Of a stretch of DNA of 6,719 nt, positions 6,136-6,719 are shown piece after piece. The stretch is from positions 1-6,719 of the forward strand of contig SHBC01000060.1 in NCBI GenBank assembly GCA_004213025.1, in the 5' to 3' direction. Under the pieces are notes generated by a model. It was not told the DNA's origin. It did not search any database and worked only from the letters and a program-made list of their open reading frames with translations. This DNA comes from SAR116 cluster bacterium. Its GTDB lineage: Bacteria > Pseudomonadota > Alphaproteobacteria > Puniceispirillales > Puniceispirillaceae. Each line of letters starts with the position of its first letter. The stretch's first letter is position 1. A program made the translations under genes and the position numbers.

Positions 6136-6719
6136 ATGGCTGCCTCAGAATTTGACACGGCATCGACCGAACTGAACCGTCCGCGCCTGATCTCGCACCA
6201 GGAAGGACTGGTGGCGAGTGGTATCGGCAAGAGCTTCAGCGGCAAGCGTGTCGTTCGCAATGTTTCGATGCAACTCAAGCGCGGCGAGGCTGTCGGCTTG
6301 CTGGGACCGAACGGGGCCGGCAAGACGACGACATTCCACATTCTCGTTGGGCTGTTGCCGGCAGATGAAGGCAATGTGCAGTTCGACGGCACCGAGATCA
6401 CCGACCTGCCGGTCTTCCAGCGGGCGCGACTCGGGCTTGGCTATCTGCCGCAGGAATCCAGCATTTTCCGCGGGTTGACAGTTGAACAGAACATTCGGGC
6501 CGTGCTGGAAACGACCGAGGGAACCAAGGGCGACCATGACGCCATTCTTGACGATTTGATGGCCGAATTTTCAATTGCCCACCTTCGTAACACATCGGCC
6601 ATCAACCTGTCCGGTGGTGAGCGTCGGCGGTTGGAGATTGCCCGTGCGCTGGCGATGCGGCCAACATTCCTGCTGCTTGATGAACCGCTTGCCGGCATCG
6701 ACCCGATTGCCCTGAACGA
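6136..6719 (+). CDS. lptB: LPS export ABC transporter ATP-binding protein LptB, C-terminus cut by window edge
   Basis: 194 residues are visible of an expected 240-265. It is a cytoplasmic ABC ATPase that, as a dimer under LptF and LptG, powers LPS extraction from the inner membrane. Seen in order: Walker A GPNGAGKTT (57-65), Q-loop GYLPQESSIFRGLTVEQNI (from 102, Gln106), signature LSGGERRR (158-165), Walker B FLLLDEP (178-184, catalytic Glu183) and D-loop AGIDP (186-190). YLPQE-SIFRGL-V--NI is characteristic of LptB among ABC ATPases, and the lptC-lptA context agrees. The switch histidine lies beyond the edge. The ATG start at 6136 gives an extension of about 25 polar residues before the ABC core and has only a weak ribosome-binding site (GAG, 5 bases upstream). 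An in-frame GTG at 6211, with AGGAAGGA just upstream, is a credible alternative. In related genomes rpoN or hpf/ptsN often follows, but that lies outside the window. Confidence 0.93.
   Translation, partial: MAASEFDTASTELNRPRLISHQEGLVASGIGKSFSGKRVVRNVSMQLKRGEAVGLLGPNGAGKTTTFHILVGLLPADEGNVQFDGTEITDLPVFQRARLGLGYLPQESSIFRGLTVEQNIRAVLETTEGTKGDHDAILDDLMAEFSIAHLRNTSAINLSGGERRRLEIARALAMRPTFLLLDEPLAGIDPIALN

Overview
The window looks like chromosomal DNA of an alphaproteobacterium. The clearest clue is the plus-strand gene order nrnC-lptC-lptA-lptB. In Alphaproteobacteria a short RNase D-like gene commonly sits directly before the LPS-export genes, whereas in enterics kdsD/kdsC occupy that place. The NrnC protein also matches what I remember of the alphaproteobacterial family almost end to end. 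The DNA looks GC-rich (not counted). The pair of flavin-dependent amine-oxidising genes next door would suit a free-living, possibly marine, heterotroph, but genus and habitat cannot be settled from this window.

Minus-strand half (1-3659): two genes are read right to left, separated by 39 bases, and probably form an operon. The upstream gene encodes an 801-residue dimethylglycine/sarcosine-dehydrogenase-type protein, with an FAD-binding amine dehydrogenase half fused to a GcvT-like folate half. The downstream gene encodes a second, stand-alone DAO-family FAD oxidoreductase whose C-terminus runs off the window. Together they suggest oxidative breakdown of an N-methylated or other secondary/tertiary amine, with the one-carbon unit passed to tetrahydrofolate. 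The true substrate is not visible.

Centre (3660-3901): a 242-base divergent control region. It holds a reasonable sigma70-like promoter for the plus-strand operon, a perfect 13-base palindrome, a widely spaced 9-base inverted repeat, and a small potential hairpin carrying the ribosome-binding site of the dehydrogenase gene.

Plus-strand half (3902-6719): nrnC (a DEDDy dinucleotidase that finishes RNA and cyclic-di-GMP breakdown), lptC (inner-membrane anchored LPS-transport protein), lptA (periplasmic bridge protein, here longer than the enteric form with about six repeat units) and lptB (the ABC ATPase, cut by the window edge). LptB powers extraction of LPS from the inner membrane; LptC receives it and LptA carries it across the periplasm. 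NrnC is enzymatically unrelated but probably co-transcribed.

I found no RNA genes, mobile elements, CRISPR arrays or phage genes. Nothing here looks like a wholly new system. The points most worth a second look are the paired flavoproteins of unknown substrate, the palindromic elements between the divergent operons, and the enlarged LptA.
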